DNA of 64,000 bases, from contig NZ_CP021780.1 of the NCBI RefSeq assembly GCF_002192415.1, positions 6,758,001 to 6,822,000 on the forward strand, given 5' to 3'. Positions within the stretch are counted from its first letter, which is position 1. Each line of letters opens with the position of its first letter. The stretch is from Paenibacillus donghaensis (GTDB lineage: Bacteria > Bacillota > Bacilli > Paenibacillales > Paenibacillaceae). Positions 50,471 through 60,370 of the stretch are shown piece by piece. The notes beneath the pieces were generated by a model, which did no database searches, was not told the DNA's origin, and saw only the letters and a list, made by a program, of their open reading frames with translations. Both the position numbers and the translations under genes were made by a program.

Positions 50471-51055
50471 ATGTCGGCGTATTTATTGGACTCCAATCTC
50501 TTTCGTTACATGCACAACGATGATAATGCAGCTTATCAAAAAGCGGCTAAGGAATTTTTCACTACTGCTAGAAAAGAAGTTCTGGATGGGCAATCAATCA
50601 TTTTACTTAGTGCAGAAGTGAAATGTGAACTTGAAGTTCAAATGCATACACTTAAAGATAGAAGCAAACGTATTATCTGTGACATGCTCGAGGGATACTT
50701 ACCGGTGAGTGCCAACCTTTCGGTTGACCTTGAGCATGAACTCCGGAAATTCAGCAATTACATACGTTCTAACAAGTTCAACAGCATCTTCAAAAATCCT
50801 CATTACAAAATAGATTACTTACGTGCCTCTGACGCACGAATACTCGTTGATGCCTACCTAAATGATGCAATCCTGGTAACTGCAAACATAAAGGACTTTA
50901 TTACTTACTCCGTCTTCTGCGAAACAGGAGAACAGAAGCTTTATGACTTTCTGAACAAACGTTACGTTGAGATTTCTTCAGCAGCAAGGACAGCCATCGA
51001 GGTAGACCCCTTTTATTTATCCATTCAGTCGAAACTGGAAGCCTTACAGCCTTAA
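50471..51055 (+). CDS. PIN-domain ribonuclease, probable toxin
   Basis: A 194-residue PIN-fold protein: YLLDSNLFRYM supplies the first Asp (residue 7), LLSAEVKCELE the Glu at residue 49, and RASDARILVDAYLNDAILVT, then ANIKDF the later acidic residues. PIN toxins cleave RNA with a Mg/Mn centre. It is larger than typical VapC (about 130). The inserted middle, rich in Lys/Asn, resembles the DUF4411-type subgroup. GGAGG precedes the ATG. Paired with the upstream DNA-binding protein as a type II toxin-antitoxin module. Confidence 0.8.
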   Translation: MSAYLLDSNLFRYMHNDDNAAYQKAAKEFFTTARKEVLDGQSIILLSAEVKCELEVQMHTLKDRSKRIICDMLEGYLPVSANLSVDLEHELRKFSNYIRSNKFNSIFKNPHYKIDYLRASDARILVDAYLNDAILVTANIKDFITYSVFCETGEQKLYDFLNKRYVEISSAARTAIEVDPFYLSIQSKLEALQP

Positions 51056-51238
51056 ATCAAAAATAATTGTTCCCAGTAAATTTAGCCGTCCCTAATCACA
51101 CCTCTATTTTATACATCCAAATAGCCTCACGGGATTCAACCAGCTGTTCCCAATGTAGCGTGATGGCGTTATCGATGGGGATCTAAATGTATAGGCATGT
51201 GGGGTAAAGATGTGTTCAAGCGAACAATAAGCAATTTA

Positions 51239-51267
51239 AGGCCATCCCTTGCGGGATGGCCTTTTCT
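51239..51267. terminator. Bidirectional terminator between PIN and hprK genes
   Basis: AAGGCCATCCC and GGGATGGCCTT pair around TTGC and are followed by TTCTC. The hprK stop lies 41 bases beyond. Confidence 0.75.
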
Positions 51268-51307
51268 CTCAAACCAGATATTTAGCCATAAAATTAATCT
51301 CCTGCGC

Positions 51308-52225
51308 TTACGACTGCATCCCATTCTCGATCCGCTTCATGAACTCTTCAGCGGCGCTGTAGCCAAGCTGTTTGAGGTACCAATTGTTCGCCGCGGCCTC
51401 GATCAGTCCAGCTACGTCACGTCCTGGCTGAAGCTGGACCTCGATATGCGGAATCTGGACGCCGAGATATTCCGTGAACTGGGGGACCAGCTCCAGCTCA
51501 TTATTCAGCGAATTCTCCCGCCATGGAGACAGCTCAATGTCGAGCACGATGCGGGTCTCGTCCTGAAAGGCCTTGCGTCCGTATTGGCGTACCACATTGA
51601 TCAGGCCGATGCTGCGCAGTGCAAGGAATTCGCGTGTGGTCTCATTGTGCGTGCCGAGCAGCGTCGCCGGACCCAGCTTCTTGAGCACCACAATATCGTC
51701 TGCTACGAACCGATGGCCTCTTCTGATGAGCGTATGCGCAGTCTCGCTTTTGCCAATCCCGGACTTTCCTCTGAGCAGAATGCCGATACCTGATACGTTC
51801 ACGCACACGCCATGGATCGACAGCTCCGGCGCCAGTGTCTTCACCAGATAGCTGTCCAGCTTGGCAATAAACTCGTTCGTTGTGTCCCCCGTCCGCAGAA
51901 GCGGAATCCCCTCTTGGTCACAAAAGAGAGTCAAGTAAGGGATCTCTTGTTGGCCTGCCGTTACGATAAAACACGGGGGATGATATTTGACGATATTGCC
52001 AATATGCAGCATACGATCCTCTACGCTTAACGTTAATAAATAGTTAATCTCCTTACGGCCGAGTACCTGCACCCGCTCCATCGGGAAAAAATCAAAATAA
52101 CCGACAAACTCCAGCCCCGGTCTATGCGTCCGTGAGCGGGTAATTTCGCGGTCCATACGGCTGGCTCCCGCCAACACTTCCAAATGGAACGTGTCCGTAA
52201 GACTTTGAACAGTAATAGACTTCAT
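51308..52225 (-). CDS. HPr kinase/phosphorylase paralogue
   Basis: A 305-residue HprK-family protein. The N-terminal part has RTHRPGLEFVGYFDFFPMERV. The P-loop is LLRGKSGIGKSETAHTLIRRG, followed by HRFVADDIVV. The signature usually read as EIRGLGIINVMTLFG is here LALRSIGLINVVRQYG, and IPHIEVQLQPGRDVAGLIEAA, NNWYLKQLGY closes it. HprK phosphorylates HPr at Ser46 to drive carbon catabolite repression. It is not followed by lgt as hprK normally is in Bacilli, and the changed signature suggests a second, specialised copy. Confidence 0.85.
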   Translation of the reverse strand: MKSITVQSLTDTFHLEVLAGASRMDREITRSRTHRPGLEFVGYFDFFPMERVQVLGRKEINYLLTLSVEDRMLHIGNIVKYHPPCFIVTAGQQEIPYLTLFCDQEGIPLLRTGDTTNEFIAKLDSYLVKTLAPELSIHGVCVNVSGIGILLRGKSGIGKSETAHTLIRRGHRFVADDIVVLKKLGPATLLGTHNETTREFLALRSIGLINVVRQYGRKAFQDETRIVLDIELSPWRENSLNNELELVPQFTEYLGVQIPHIEVQLQPGRDVAGLIEAAANNWYLKQLGYSAAEEFMKRIENGMQS

Positions 52226-52355
52226 GTTGTTCTCCTCCTGCGGCTAAGGCGCATCCGAATACGCTAGATTTCGCTGATATGCTTACGGTTATATTCAACG
52301 ATCCATGTGGGGATTCCTGCTAACCTTTCTTGAGTCCGGTAGATTCAATGGTTGC

Positions 52356-52409
52356 TTGACACAATTCGTTTACACTTGTAAACTCAATTTAACGTTTACG
52401 TCCGTAAAC
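52356..52409 (+). promoter_or_regulatory. BlaI-type promoter with two operators
   Basis: TTGACA (52356-52361), a 17-base spacer and TAAACT (52379-52384). Two dyads, GTTTACACTTGTAAAC (52368-52383) and GTTTACGTCCGTAAAC (52394-52409), cover the -10 and the start point. They match the TACA/TGTA-type boxes of BlaI/MecI repressors encoded just downstream. Confidence 0.88.
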
Positions 52410-52435
52410 AAATTTGGTTGAAAAAGGTGAAGCTA

Positions 52436-52825
52436 ATGAACGCATCCCCCCACATTACCGAAGCAGAATGTGAAGTGATGAAGCTCCTCTGGGAGAAAGA
52501 ACCTCTGTCCGCTAACGAGATCATAATCAAGCTGAAGCAGCAGATGCAATGGTCAGATCAGACGATCAAAACCTTCCTGAACCGGCTGCACAATAAAAAG
52601 GCGATTCGTTTCGAAAAATCCGGCCGGAACTACATCTACTATCCACTGGTTTCGCACGATGAATACTTACAAACCGAGAATCGTTCTTTTCTGGACAGGG
52701 TTTACAACGGGGCTGTCGGATTGATGTGTGCAAAATTTCTTCAAGAAGAGCAACTTTCGGAGAAAGACATTGAGGAGCTTCAACAGCTGTTGGAGAACAA
52801 GAAGAAAGGCGATTCCAGCACATGA
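52436..52825 (+). CDS. blaI: BlaI/MecI-family repressor
   Basis: ATG at 52436 follows AAAGGTG. The 129-residue product has the BlaI winged helix: ITEAECEVMKLLWEKEPLSA, QWSDQTIKTFLNRLHNKKAIR, then YIYYPLVSHDEYL. The C-terminal dimerisation helix follows. The cleavage site of BlaI (Asn-Phe) is not exactly conserved. It overlaps the M56 gene by four bases (ATGA). Two operators lie in its promoter, so it represses the pair. No beta-lactamase gene is adjacent; the targets may be elsewhere. Confidence 0.93.
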   Translation: MNASPHITEAECEVMKLLWEKEPLSANEIIIKLKQQMQWSDQTIKTFLNRLHNKKAIRFEKSGRNYIYYPLVSHDEYLQTENRSFLDRVYNGAVGLMCAKFLQEEQLSEKDIEELQQLLENKKKGDSST

Positions 52826-54775
52826 AGCTGATCGAATCGATGTTCTCCCTCCTGCTGACCGCATCCCTGGCATCTTCCGTGATCATTCTGCTATTGCTAC
52901 TACTTCGGAAGCCGTTAAACAAGCGCCTTGGCGCTCGAATCGTCCATATGTTGTGGGTGATCGCATTAATTAGGCTGCTTGTTCCTATAGCTCCGCACAG
53001 CCCTGTCAGCCTGTTCAATCTGCTGCCGCAGACGATTCATGACCAGGTTTATTTGGGAACAACGCTCGGATCAAGGGCTCCCTCGGAACCTAGTGAGGAA
53101 ATCAATCCTAGTTACAGTTCTATATCGAATCAGACAGAGGAACCAAGCTCTACTAACACAGCTGCACACCCTCAAATGGCTAGCTCTGAAACAGCCCATT
53201 ATGGGCCAAGCCATTGGCTGGCGATCAGCTGGCTTGGAGGAATTCTGGCTCTGGGTTTATACTACCTATCCGTAACGTTGCGATTCAGAAAAGAAGTTGC
53301 TATGGCGCGTAAGCTTGAGAACGAAGAGGTCCTCTTCATTCTGGAGGCGTGCAAGGCCAAGCTGGGTATCCAAAGGAACATTCCTATTTATGAGACAAGC
53401 AGCTTTCATAGTCCGTTCATTTATGGTTTGTTGAAGCCGGGCGTATATCTGCCGGAGGATCTCGTAGCCATTACCGATTCAGCGCAGCTAACGCACATCC
53501 TGCTGCATGAGCTGGCTCACTATAAACGGAAAGACTTGTGGGTGAACTTCCTGTGGACGCTGGCTGTCCTGATTCACTGGTACAATCCACTCGTGTGGTT
53601 CGCCATGAAGAGAATGAAAGCCGACCAGGAGGTGGCCTGCGACGCGGGCGTACTCGAGGTGCTTGGTGAGCGGGAATCTACATCCTACGGCACGACACTC
53701 CTCATGCTGTCACGGTTAAGTTCCCGAAGGTCCTCCCTTCAAGTCCATCTTACGCCTTTTTTTGTCCATAAGAATGAAATGAAACGGAGAATTACAATGA
53801 TCATGAGCTTCAAAAAAGGGTCTTACAAGTTATCCATCGCCGCTGTTGTCCTGGTTTTCTTTATAAGCGCCGTTATTTTCACCATGGTGTCAGAGCCGGC
53901 AGGCGGTGCCGCTCCGGCTGCAGATTCGAATGCCGGCTCAGCTGAGAATAGTGCTTCCTCCTTTAAGATTGCACGGATTAATGATTGGGCTAAATGGTTT
54001 AACAATCTGGACCGGGCGACCGCTTTTGCTGATTTCGACTTCAAGGTGTCCGATTACCTGCCCGATGGTTATCAACTCCAGAACGTTGATGTCCTTCAGA
54101 AGTACGTCAATCGTACCAATGACCTGGCAAACATCACTTATGTAACCCATTTCGGCACAGATGAAGAGCAAATCATCGAGCTGGGACGAGTTGGCCAAAA
54201 TGGTGCAGTCCTTTGCCTCCCCGCAGCAGATTCAGCATGTCCGTTATGACGGGGAGGGCAATTCATTTCCTCTATACGATGAGACGGATCTGCTCGAAGC
54301 GAAGGATATTCTCGGCTTTAAGGTGAAGTTTCCGCTCGCCTTGCAAGGCAAGGGGCTAACGCTGATTAACTCGACATTGCTGAAGGCTGGAGATCAGAAC
54401 ACCGGATTTTCGTTTAGACAAAGCTCGGATGCCTTGTGGAATTCTTATCGAGCAAGGTACGATTCCCCAATCTATGACCTGAACGACGAGCTCTCGCTTT
54501 ATCAGAGCCAAGCTCCACTCTTCGATGCAGCCAAGCTCACCTACATTCGGAAGCTGGAGATGAACGGGATCGAAATTTCAGCTTACACTGATAACAGTCA
54601 TCTTTACTTTGGACCTCTCTATTCCGGCAACGGCACGACGAAGGTTAAGAGCCAAACTTATTACTTGTGGAAGCAGGAAGATATTTATTATGCCGCCATC
54701 TTTTTGGGTATGGATCAGAACCAGGAAGCGAATCTGAAGGCTCTGGTGTCTGCTCCTCTTGAGGAATTAGGATAA
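52822..54775 (+). CDS. BlaR1-like M56 metalloprotease sensor, frameshifted near 54185
   Basis: The first frame (to 54249) has membrane helices at about residues 5-25, 35-55, 125-145 and 335-355. The zinc site is HELAH at residues 229-233 in [17 protein letters not shown], followed by [19 protein letters not shown]. The extracytoplasmic tail starts in this frame ([20 protein letters not shown]) but is lost after DEEQIIEL. It resumes in another frame as [20 protein letters not shown] and runs to 54775. Restoring a lost AG in a GAGAG stretch would join them. M56 sensors cleave BlaI-type repressors on induction. The tail is unlike a penicillin-binding domain (no SxxK seen), so the signal may not be a beta-lactam. 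Confidence 0.8.
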
Positions 54776-56239
54776 GCCAAGTGCCCGTGCTGTTGAAGCT
54801 TGAATTTCCTGAATAAGAGCTGGATTATTCGATAGTGACATACCATAAGAAGGAATCATTTCTTGTAATTTCGGCTGCCACGCTTCAATATGCTGCGGGA
54901 AGCATTTATGGATCACCTCAAGCATGACGGAAACGGCGGTAGAAGCCCCTGGGGAAGCACCGAGCAATGCCGCTATCGAGCCATCGGCGCTGCTGATCAC
55001 TTCCGTGCCGAATTGAAGCGTGCCTTTGCCGGCAGCCGTGTCTTTAATAATCTGCACACGTTGGCCTGCCACCAGCAGATCCCAATCCTCACTTTGGGCA
55101 TTCGGGACGAAATCCCGCAAAGCCTCCATACGCTTATCTTTCGATAACATAACTTGTTTGATCAGGTAAGTGGTCAAGGATACGTTTTTTACACCTGCGG
55201 CCATCATCGTCAAGAGGTTATGCGTCTTTACAGAAGTGATCAAATCAAACATGGAACCGAATTTCAGAAACTTGGGGGAGAAGCCGGCAAACGGTCCAAA
55301 GAACAACGATTCCTGATTGTCGATCACTCTAGTATCCAGATGCGGGACCGACATCGGAGGAGCACCAACCGAAGCTTTGCCGTATACTTTGGCACGATGC
55401 TGGGCTACAATCTCCGGCTTTTTACATACCATAAAGAGTCCGCTTATCGGAAATCCGCCAATCCCTTTTCCTTCAGGAATGCCCGATTGCTGCAGCAGAT
55501 GCAGGCTCCCTCCCCCACCACCGATAAAGACAAATTTTGCAGTATGACGTTCAGCGGCACCGCTCTCTATATTCCGCACTGCTAATTCCCACGAGCCGCC
55601 CTTAGTACGTTTAATCTGATCCACATTATGATTGAATTTCACATCCACATTTGAGCTCTTTAAGTGGGCAAACAACATGCGCGTTAAAGCGCCGAAATTA
55701 ACATCCGTTCCGGATTCGATTTTGGTTGCCGCTATCGGTGTATTGGTCCGGTCTTTCATCATAAGCGGAATCCATTCCATCAATTTTGCCGGATCATCAG
55801 AATACTCCATTTCCTGAAACAGCGGGTGGTTAGAAAGCGCTTTAAAACGTCTCTTCAAAAAGAGCACATCCTGCTCGCCTTGTACAAAGCTCATATGAGG
55901 CACCGGCACGATAAAGTCCCGCGGATTACGAATCAGCTCGTTGTTTACCAGGTACGACCAAAACTGCTTGGAGGTCTGATACTCCTCATTCACTGCGATG
56001 GCTTTGCTAATATTAATCAATCCATCCGGTTGCTCGACGGTGTAGTTCAGCTCACACAGGGAGGAATGCCCCGTTCCTGCATTATTCCATTCATTCGAGC
56101 TTTCCTCTCCTGCGTTTGCCCGTCTCTCAAATACTGTGATGTTCCAGTCCGGTGCTAACTCTTTCAGCATGGACCCCAACGTAGCACTCATGATTCCGGC
56201 ACCAATTAAGATAACGTCTGTTTTAGTTTGTCTGCTCAT
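54767..56239 (-). CDS. mqo: Malate:quinone oxidoreductase
   Basis: A 490-residue FAD enzyme: [17 protein letters not shown] (FAD-binding), [48 protein letters not shown] and [19 protein letters not shown] are Mqo hallmarks. It oxidises malate to oxaloacetate and passes electrons to quinone on the membrane, a bypass of NAD-malate dehydrogenase in the citric acid cycle. It converges with the M56 gene, whose end it overlaps by nine bases. A terminator-like hairpin of the next gene lies upstream. Full length. Confidence 0.96.
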   Translation of the reverse strand: MSRQTKTDVILIGAGIMSATLGSMLKELAPDWNITVFERRANAGEESSNEWNNAGTGHSSLCELNYTVEQPDGLINISKAIAVNEEYQTSKQFWSYLVNNELIRNPRDFIVPVPHMSFVQGEQDVLFLKRRFKALSNHPLFQEMEYSDDPAKLMEWIPLMMKDRTNTPIAATKIESGTDVNFGALTRMLFAHLKSSNVDVKFNHNVDQIKRTKGGSWELAVRNIESGAAERHTAKFVFIGGGGGSLHLLQQSGIPEGKGIGGFPISGLFMVCKKPEIVAQHRAKVYGKASVGAPPMSVPHLDTRVIDNQESLFFGPFAGFSPKFLKFGSMFDLITSVKTHNLLTMMAAGVKNVSLTTYLIKQVMLSKDKRMEALRDFVPNAQSEDWDLLVAGQRVQIIKDTAAGKGTLQFGTEVISSADGSIAALLGASPGASTAVSVMLEVIHKCFPQHIEAWQPKLQEMIPSYGMSLSNNPALIQEIQASTARALGLS

Positions 56240-56359
56240 TTATACCATCCTTATGTTAGGATATTCTGGGGCAAATATAACTAATTGTAGTGTAACATTA
56301 TTATTGAGAAATTAAAGTTTTTACTATTATATAATAGTTAGGCTATATCTGATAGTCAA

Positions 56360-56400
56360 AAAAGCCCGTTAGCTCTATGGCAAGCTAATCGGGCCTTTAT
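56360..56400 (-). terminator. Terminator of the 56403-56849 gene
   Basis: AAGCCCGTTAGCT and AGCTAATCGGGCCTT form a long stem; T-runs on both strands. Confidence 0.8.
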
Positions 56401-56402
56401 CC

Positions 56403-56849
56403 TTATCTTCGTGTAGGCTCGATTCGGTATACCCCGGTGACGTCCGCACCGGCAGGACCGCCGGTAATCCGCCAACCGAAAGACAGCACAGCCTCCAGCT
56501 GGCTTGCCTCGGTTTCGCTCAGAGCCACTTCCGCTGCTTCCTTGCCTTCCTCCAGCTCCAGCTCGGCCTGCTTGCCCAGGGCAATGGAGATCCAGCTGCG
56601 GATACCGCGAATGGTATTGTACTTGATCTGATAGCCGCCGGTTACCGCCTGCTGGAACACCTCCGGCTGCTCACCCGCCAGGACGGTCAGCTGCGCATAT
56701 TCAAAATGGTATTCGCTCTCGTCGACCGGCAGCTCACCTGACGCGACTCTGCGCAGCAGCTCTTCATCCGACCAGCCGAGGGAACGCAGCGATTCTACCA
56801 AAAGCGCATCCCATTGCGATAATTTCACTTTATTCACTGTATCTGTCAT
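56403..56849 (-). CDS. Hypothetical protein
   Basis: A 148-residue acidic helical protein (KLSQWDALLVESLRSLGWSDE, QIKYNTIRGIRSWISIALGK, ASQLEAVLSFGWRI). No signal, membrane segment or motif that I know. GGAGG is seven bases before the ATG, and it has its own terminator, so it is likely expressed. Function unknown. Confidence 0.7.
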   Translation of the reverse strand: MTDTVNKVKLSQWDALLVESLRSLGWSDEELLRRVASGELPVDESEYHFEYAQLTVLAGEQPEVFQQAVTGGYQIKYNTIRGIRSWISIALGKQAELELEEGKEAAEVALSETEASQLEAVLSFGWRITGGPAGADVTGVYRIEPTRR

Positions 56850-56980
56850 CTCCCAGCCTCCGGTTAGCCCTTATTGCAGGTAACTTACCCTGTCTAATCG
56901 GTATTGTATAACAGCCTGTGAGCAGATGCCAGTCCCCGTATTTCCATATTTTGAGGTGCCCTATTCTTCACAGCGCACAA

Positions 56981-58726
56981 CTATATATTCTCCCAGCTAC
57001 CAAGAGCCGTGATATCCTCCGCCTCTGTCTCTGCATAAGCTTCACAGACAAAACCGGGGATCTCCAAGCCATCCTGCAGCTCAACTTTACCCATACCGAG
57101 CGGAGCAGGTATTAATGCTGCAAAAAAACCAAACGTCTTAAGGGGCATTTCCCATATTTCTAAATGAATCGATGCTCCCCCCACCCCTTTTTTTATAAGG
57201 CCTGGTTTAGAGGGCACTGTAGGTAGCTTAACCAGCTGATATTTGGCTGCCGTAACCTCTTCACGGACAAAATGTGCTCCAAATTCATGCATTTGCTTCT
57301 CTAATGGGAACCCACGCATATGTAAGCCGCATACCGCCACTAACGTTGTCTCTGTCCGCAATGGGCTAACGCGTTGCAAGGTATCTTGGAACAAATCCGC
57401 AACTCCACAGATTAAATCTTCATTCTCGGCAAGCGCAAAAAACGTGATTCCAAACGGAGTGTCTGCAGCTGCATCACCTGCCGGAACAGCAACTGCACAT
57501 AAATCCAGCAGATTGCAATGATTCGTATACCGTCCCATATTGCTGTTGGTGCCGATTGGATCTTGCCGAACCTGATCACGGGTCCAGGTTCCTCCACAGG
57601 TAGGCATGACCATCACAGCATTATTCAACAGATTCTTGGTAATGGCCTTCATCTCCTGCAGCTTATGCATGGCCTGAAAGACCGAAGCTGCCGTATGTCT
57701 CTCATCCGCACCCGAACGCAGCACTTTCTCTGTTACAGGAAAGGCTGCTCCGTGATGGGAATCAATAAAATCACCCAAATCGGCCCAACGTTCAGCGACC
57801 CATGGACCCTCATACAGAATTGCAGCCGCTTGGGAGAAGATATCATAATCGATGTATTCGATCTCCAGGTTCATTTTTTGCAGATTCGTTATGGCAGCAT
57901 TCCATGCGTTTCGGTATTCATTAGCAAAGGGCCCATAGAAATCGGGGGCATTATTCGGCAAATACATTCTGGAGGGAAGGCTTAGGTGGGGCTGCGGATA
58001 ATCTTTGGACCAGGGATCTGTAGGATCTAGACCGCGCGCAGCAGCATCTACATCTAGAGCTTCCTCTAAGGAGTGGGCAAATACAGTTACGCAATCAAGG
58101 CTGGCGCAGGCCGGAACCACACCTTTGGTGGGCCAGGCACCCAAGCTTGGTTTATACCCGACTAGATGATTCAGAGCAGCTGGAACCCGGCCGGAGCCTG
58201 CTGTATCTGTCCCAAAGGCAAAGGCTGCATGACCGCGCGCAACCGCAACCGCAGAACCCGAACTGGACCCGCCGCTAATTAATTCTTTGCGCAGCGCATT
58301 ACTCGTTTCACCATATGGACTTCTTGTTCCCACCAACCCTGTGGCGAACTGATCCAGATTGGTTTTGCCCAGAGGTATCGCACCGGCCTGTATCATACGA
58401 TTCACTACTACTGCATGTTCAGTAGGCAGATAAGCGAATTCGGGACAACCTGCCGTTGTCGCCACTCCTTCCAAATCTATATTATCCTTGATCGCGAACG
58501 GAATGCCCCACAGCGGAGAAGTTGCAATATCCATCGTTTTCAGTCGATCTAAATAAATCGCCAGTTGATCCATCGAGGGCGGAACAATCCAAATATTCAT
58601 ATCTGCATCTTCAATCGAACGGTTAATGATCTCCAGAATGATCTCTTCAGGCGTAATGAATTGGGCTGTATACATCTCCCGCAGCCACTTTATAGATAAT
58701 ACACGCGGGATATCAATGGAGTTCAT
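56981..58726 (-). CDS. atzF: Allophanate hydrolase
   Basis: A 581-residue amidase-signature enzyme. The Ser-cisSer-Lys triad region is visible as LWGIPFAIKDNIDL (Lys) and ELISGGSSSGSAVAVARG (serines), plus GTDTAGSGRVPAAL. The C-terminal 150 residues match the extra domain of allophanate hydrolases (VAVCGLHMRGFPLEKQM, SIHLEIWEMPLKTFGFFAALI, PAPLGMGKVEL), absent from ordinary amidases. It splits allophanate to ammonia and CO2, the last step of urea carboxylase and cyanuric acid pathways. It overlaps the PucR gene by four bases and is the last gene of the operon. Confidence 0.92.
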   Translation of the reverse strand: MNSIDIPRVLSIKWLREMYTAQFITPEEIILEIINRSIEDADMNIWIVPPSMDQLAIYLDRLKTMDIATSPLWGIPFAIKDNIDLEGVATTAGCPEFAYLPTEHAVVVNRMIQAGAIPLGKTNLDQFATGLVGTRSPYGETSNALRKELISGGSSSGSAVAVARGHAAFAFGTDTAGSGRVPAALNHLVGYKPSLGAWPTKGVVPACASLDCVTVFAHSLEEALDVDAAARGLDPTDPWSKDYPQPHLSLPSRMYLPNNAPDFYGPFANEYRNAWNAAITNLQKMNLEIEYIDYDIFSQAAAILYEGPWVAERWADLGDFIDSHHGAAFPVTEKVLRSGADERHTAASVFQAMHKLQEMKAITKNLLNNAVMVMPTCGGTWTRDQVRQDPIGTNSNMGRYTNHCNLLDLCAVAVPAGDAAADTPFGITFFALAENEDLICGVADLFQDTLQRVSPLRTETTLVAVCGLHMRGFPLEKQMHEFGAHFVREEVTAAKYQLVKLPTVPSKPGLIKKGVGGASIHLEIWEMPLKTFGFFAALIPAPLGMGKVELQDGLEIPGFVCEAYAETEAEDITALGSWENI

Positions 58727-60366
58727 GATGTCACCTTCCCCTTTGGAATTCCGTCTGATTCTACCGGTCTCATTTCATTTAGTTTCACTGCAAAATGCAG
58801 CTGCAGCATATCATCCCCGCTATCCAAACTAATGCCTAGGATCTCGCATACCCGTTCAATTCTATAGGTTACCGTATTATAGTGGGTGAACAGCTCCAAG
58901 GATGTCTTCTTCGCATTTCGATTATGCTTCAAATAGACCTTCAACGTATCGAATAACAGCGTGTTATGCTTAGCATCATAATTGAGGATGGGGACGATAT
59001 ACCGATTCCGGTAATCGTTTATTTCTTCAATATCCGGCAGAAGATACAGTAATTGAAATATGCCAAGCTTCTTATAATCAATGTAAGCTTCTCTATAATC
59101 ACAAATCGTGCTGATATGATGGATTTTCTTAACATCGCTATAACTCTTAAATACTTTATCCGGATAATCGACACCATTCCCCAAGCATATGGAATAGGGC
59201 TCTGATCCAAATTGCGCCTGGATGTCCGCAGCAATCATATCTAAGGTTGTATTTAAATTACCTTCCGGAGGCAGAGATAAGACAAAGGTCAACTCTCCTT
59301 CCAACAGGGTTACCTGAATATTCGGACAAAACGACTTCATCCGAATTTTTCTGACCGCCTGCAGCAGCTGTTTCGTTGTTGGCTTGCTGTCTAACCAGCG
59401 GACCAAACCGACATACAGGCGATCATCCTTCTCCAGGGGACAGCCGCAGGCCTCCGCTCTAATATTCAAATCCTCCATAGTCACCATCCGGCCGGATATC
59501 CAATCTTGCAGGAATTGATCAATATATTTGGACTCCACTTCCCTGCGGGCATGGGCATTAATCATTTCCAGTCCTACCAGGACACCTACGCGGTCAATCG
59601 TCAGCTGATCCACGACAGACGACTCTTGATTCCACTCCAGAAGAATGAGCAGACACTTATTATATTGCTTGTCATTAACTGCAGAGATATATACGCGGGT
59701 TCGGCGTCCACCTATGGTGATGAAGCTGATCCCTAAATTACTATCGTCACGCATTTGGGACCAAATGAAGGCCTCTCCCATCAACTTCACCACATGCTCT
59801 GCTTGGGGGGACAGAAACAAATGATCCGAGTCATCCAGCAGGATGATCGGATTATTCACCATCGCATCAAGCGATTGCAGGAACTCTTCAATGCCTTTGC
59901 CATACAGCAGCTGTTGCGACAGCTTCTGGAACCGGCTCTGCAGAAGAGACAATTCTCTGGCCTCCTGAACCAAGACCCGCTCCATAATATCTCTCACCAC
60001 ATCGGAGAAGGAGGCGGACAGGGGCAGTTCAAATATAGGGAAATCCAACTGATTCGCCAGTTCCAGCGCACGCTGGGGGATTCTATCAATATACCTTTTT
60101 GTTTTGATACCTAAGGCCGCCACACCTCTTTCCACCAGCTGTGGAATAATGTCAGAGATCGCATCCGGCTGATCCCGGAATGGAAATCCGCTGGTAATCA
60201 GGAATTCACCTGGCCTTACCCAATCGATTACATCAGGTACTTCCATTACGTTCACCCGCGTTATGGTACGCTGCATACCATTCGCACCAGCCAGAACCAC
60301 TGCATCCTTGAAGTCGGGTATTAATAAGATATCCCCGCAGGTGAACCCGATCTTATTGGTAGTCAT
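58723..60366 (-). CDS. PucR-family transcriptional regulator
   Basis: A 547-residue protein. The N-terminal PucR ligand domain (DILLIPDFKDAVVLAGANGMQ, VNVMEVPDVIDWVRPGEFLIT) is followed by a GAF-like/GGDEF-like middle. The C-terminal PucR helix-turn-helix is LELFTHYNTVTYRIERVCEIL. PucR regulators switch on purine and other ring-nitrogen catabolism when better nitrogen is lacking. Encoded inside the operon, four bases after the cupin gene and overlapping the allophanate hydrolase, so it likely controls its own operon. Confidence 0.9.
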   Translation of the reverse strand: MTTNKIGFTCGDILLIPDFKDAVVLAGANGMQRTITRVNVMEVPDVIDWVRPGEFLITSGFPFRDQPDAISDIIPQLVERGVAALGIKTKRYIDRIPQRALELANQLDFPIFELPLSASFSDVVRDIMERVLVQEARELSLLQSRFQKLSQQLLYGKGIEEFLQSLDAMVNNPIILLDDSDHLFLSPQAEHVVKLMGEAFIWSQMRDDSNLGISFITIGGRRTRVYISAVNDKQYNKCLLILLEWNQESSVVDQLTIDRVGVLVGLEMINAHARREVESKYIDQFLQDWISGRMVTMEDLNIRAEACGCPLEKDDRLYVGLVRWLDSKPTTKQLLQAVRKIRMKSFCPNIQVTLLEGELTFVLSLPPEGNLNTTLDMIAADIQAQFGSEPYSICLGNGVDYPDKVFKSYSDVKKIHHISTICDYREAYIDYKKLGIFQLLYLLPDIEEINDYRNRYIVPILNYDAKHNTLLFDTLKVYLKHNRNAKKTSLELFTHYNTVTYRIERVCEILGISLDSGDDMLQLHFAVKLNEMRPVESDGIPKGKVTS

Positions 60367-60370
60367 AACT

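Noticed and set aside
51212..51225. LexA-like box TGTTCAAGCGAACA
   Set aside because: The half-sites are in the reverse order of the Bacillus LexA site (GAAC-N4-GTTC) and no SOS gene is adjacent.
52822..54249. M56 gene ending naturally at 54249
   Set aside because: The last 25 residues lose sense after DEEQIIEL while another frame continues the same domain to 54775.
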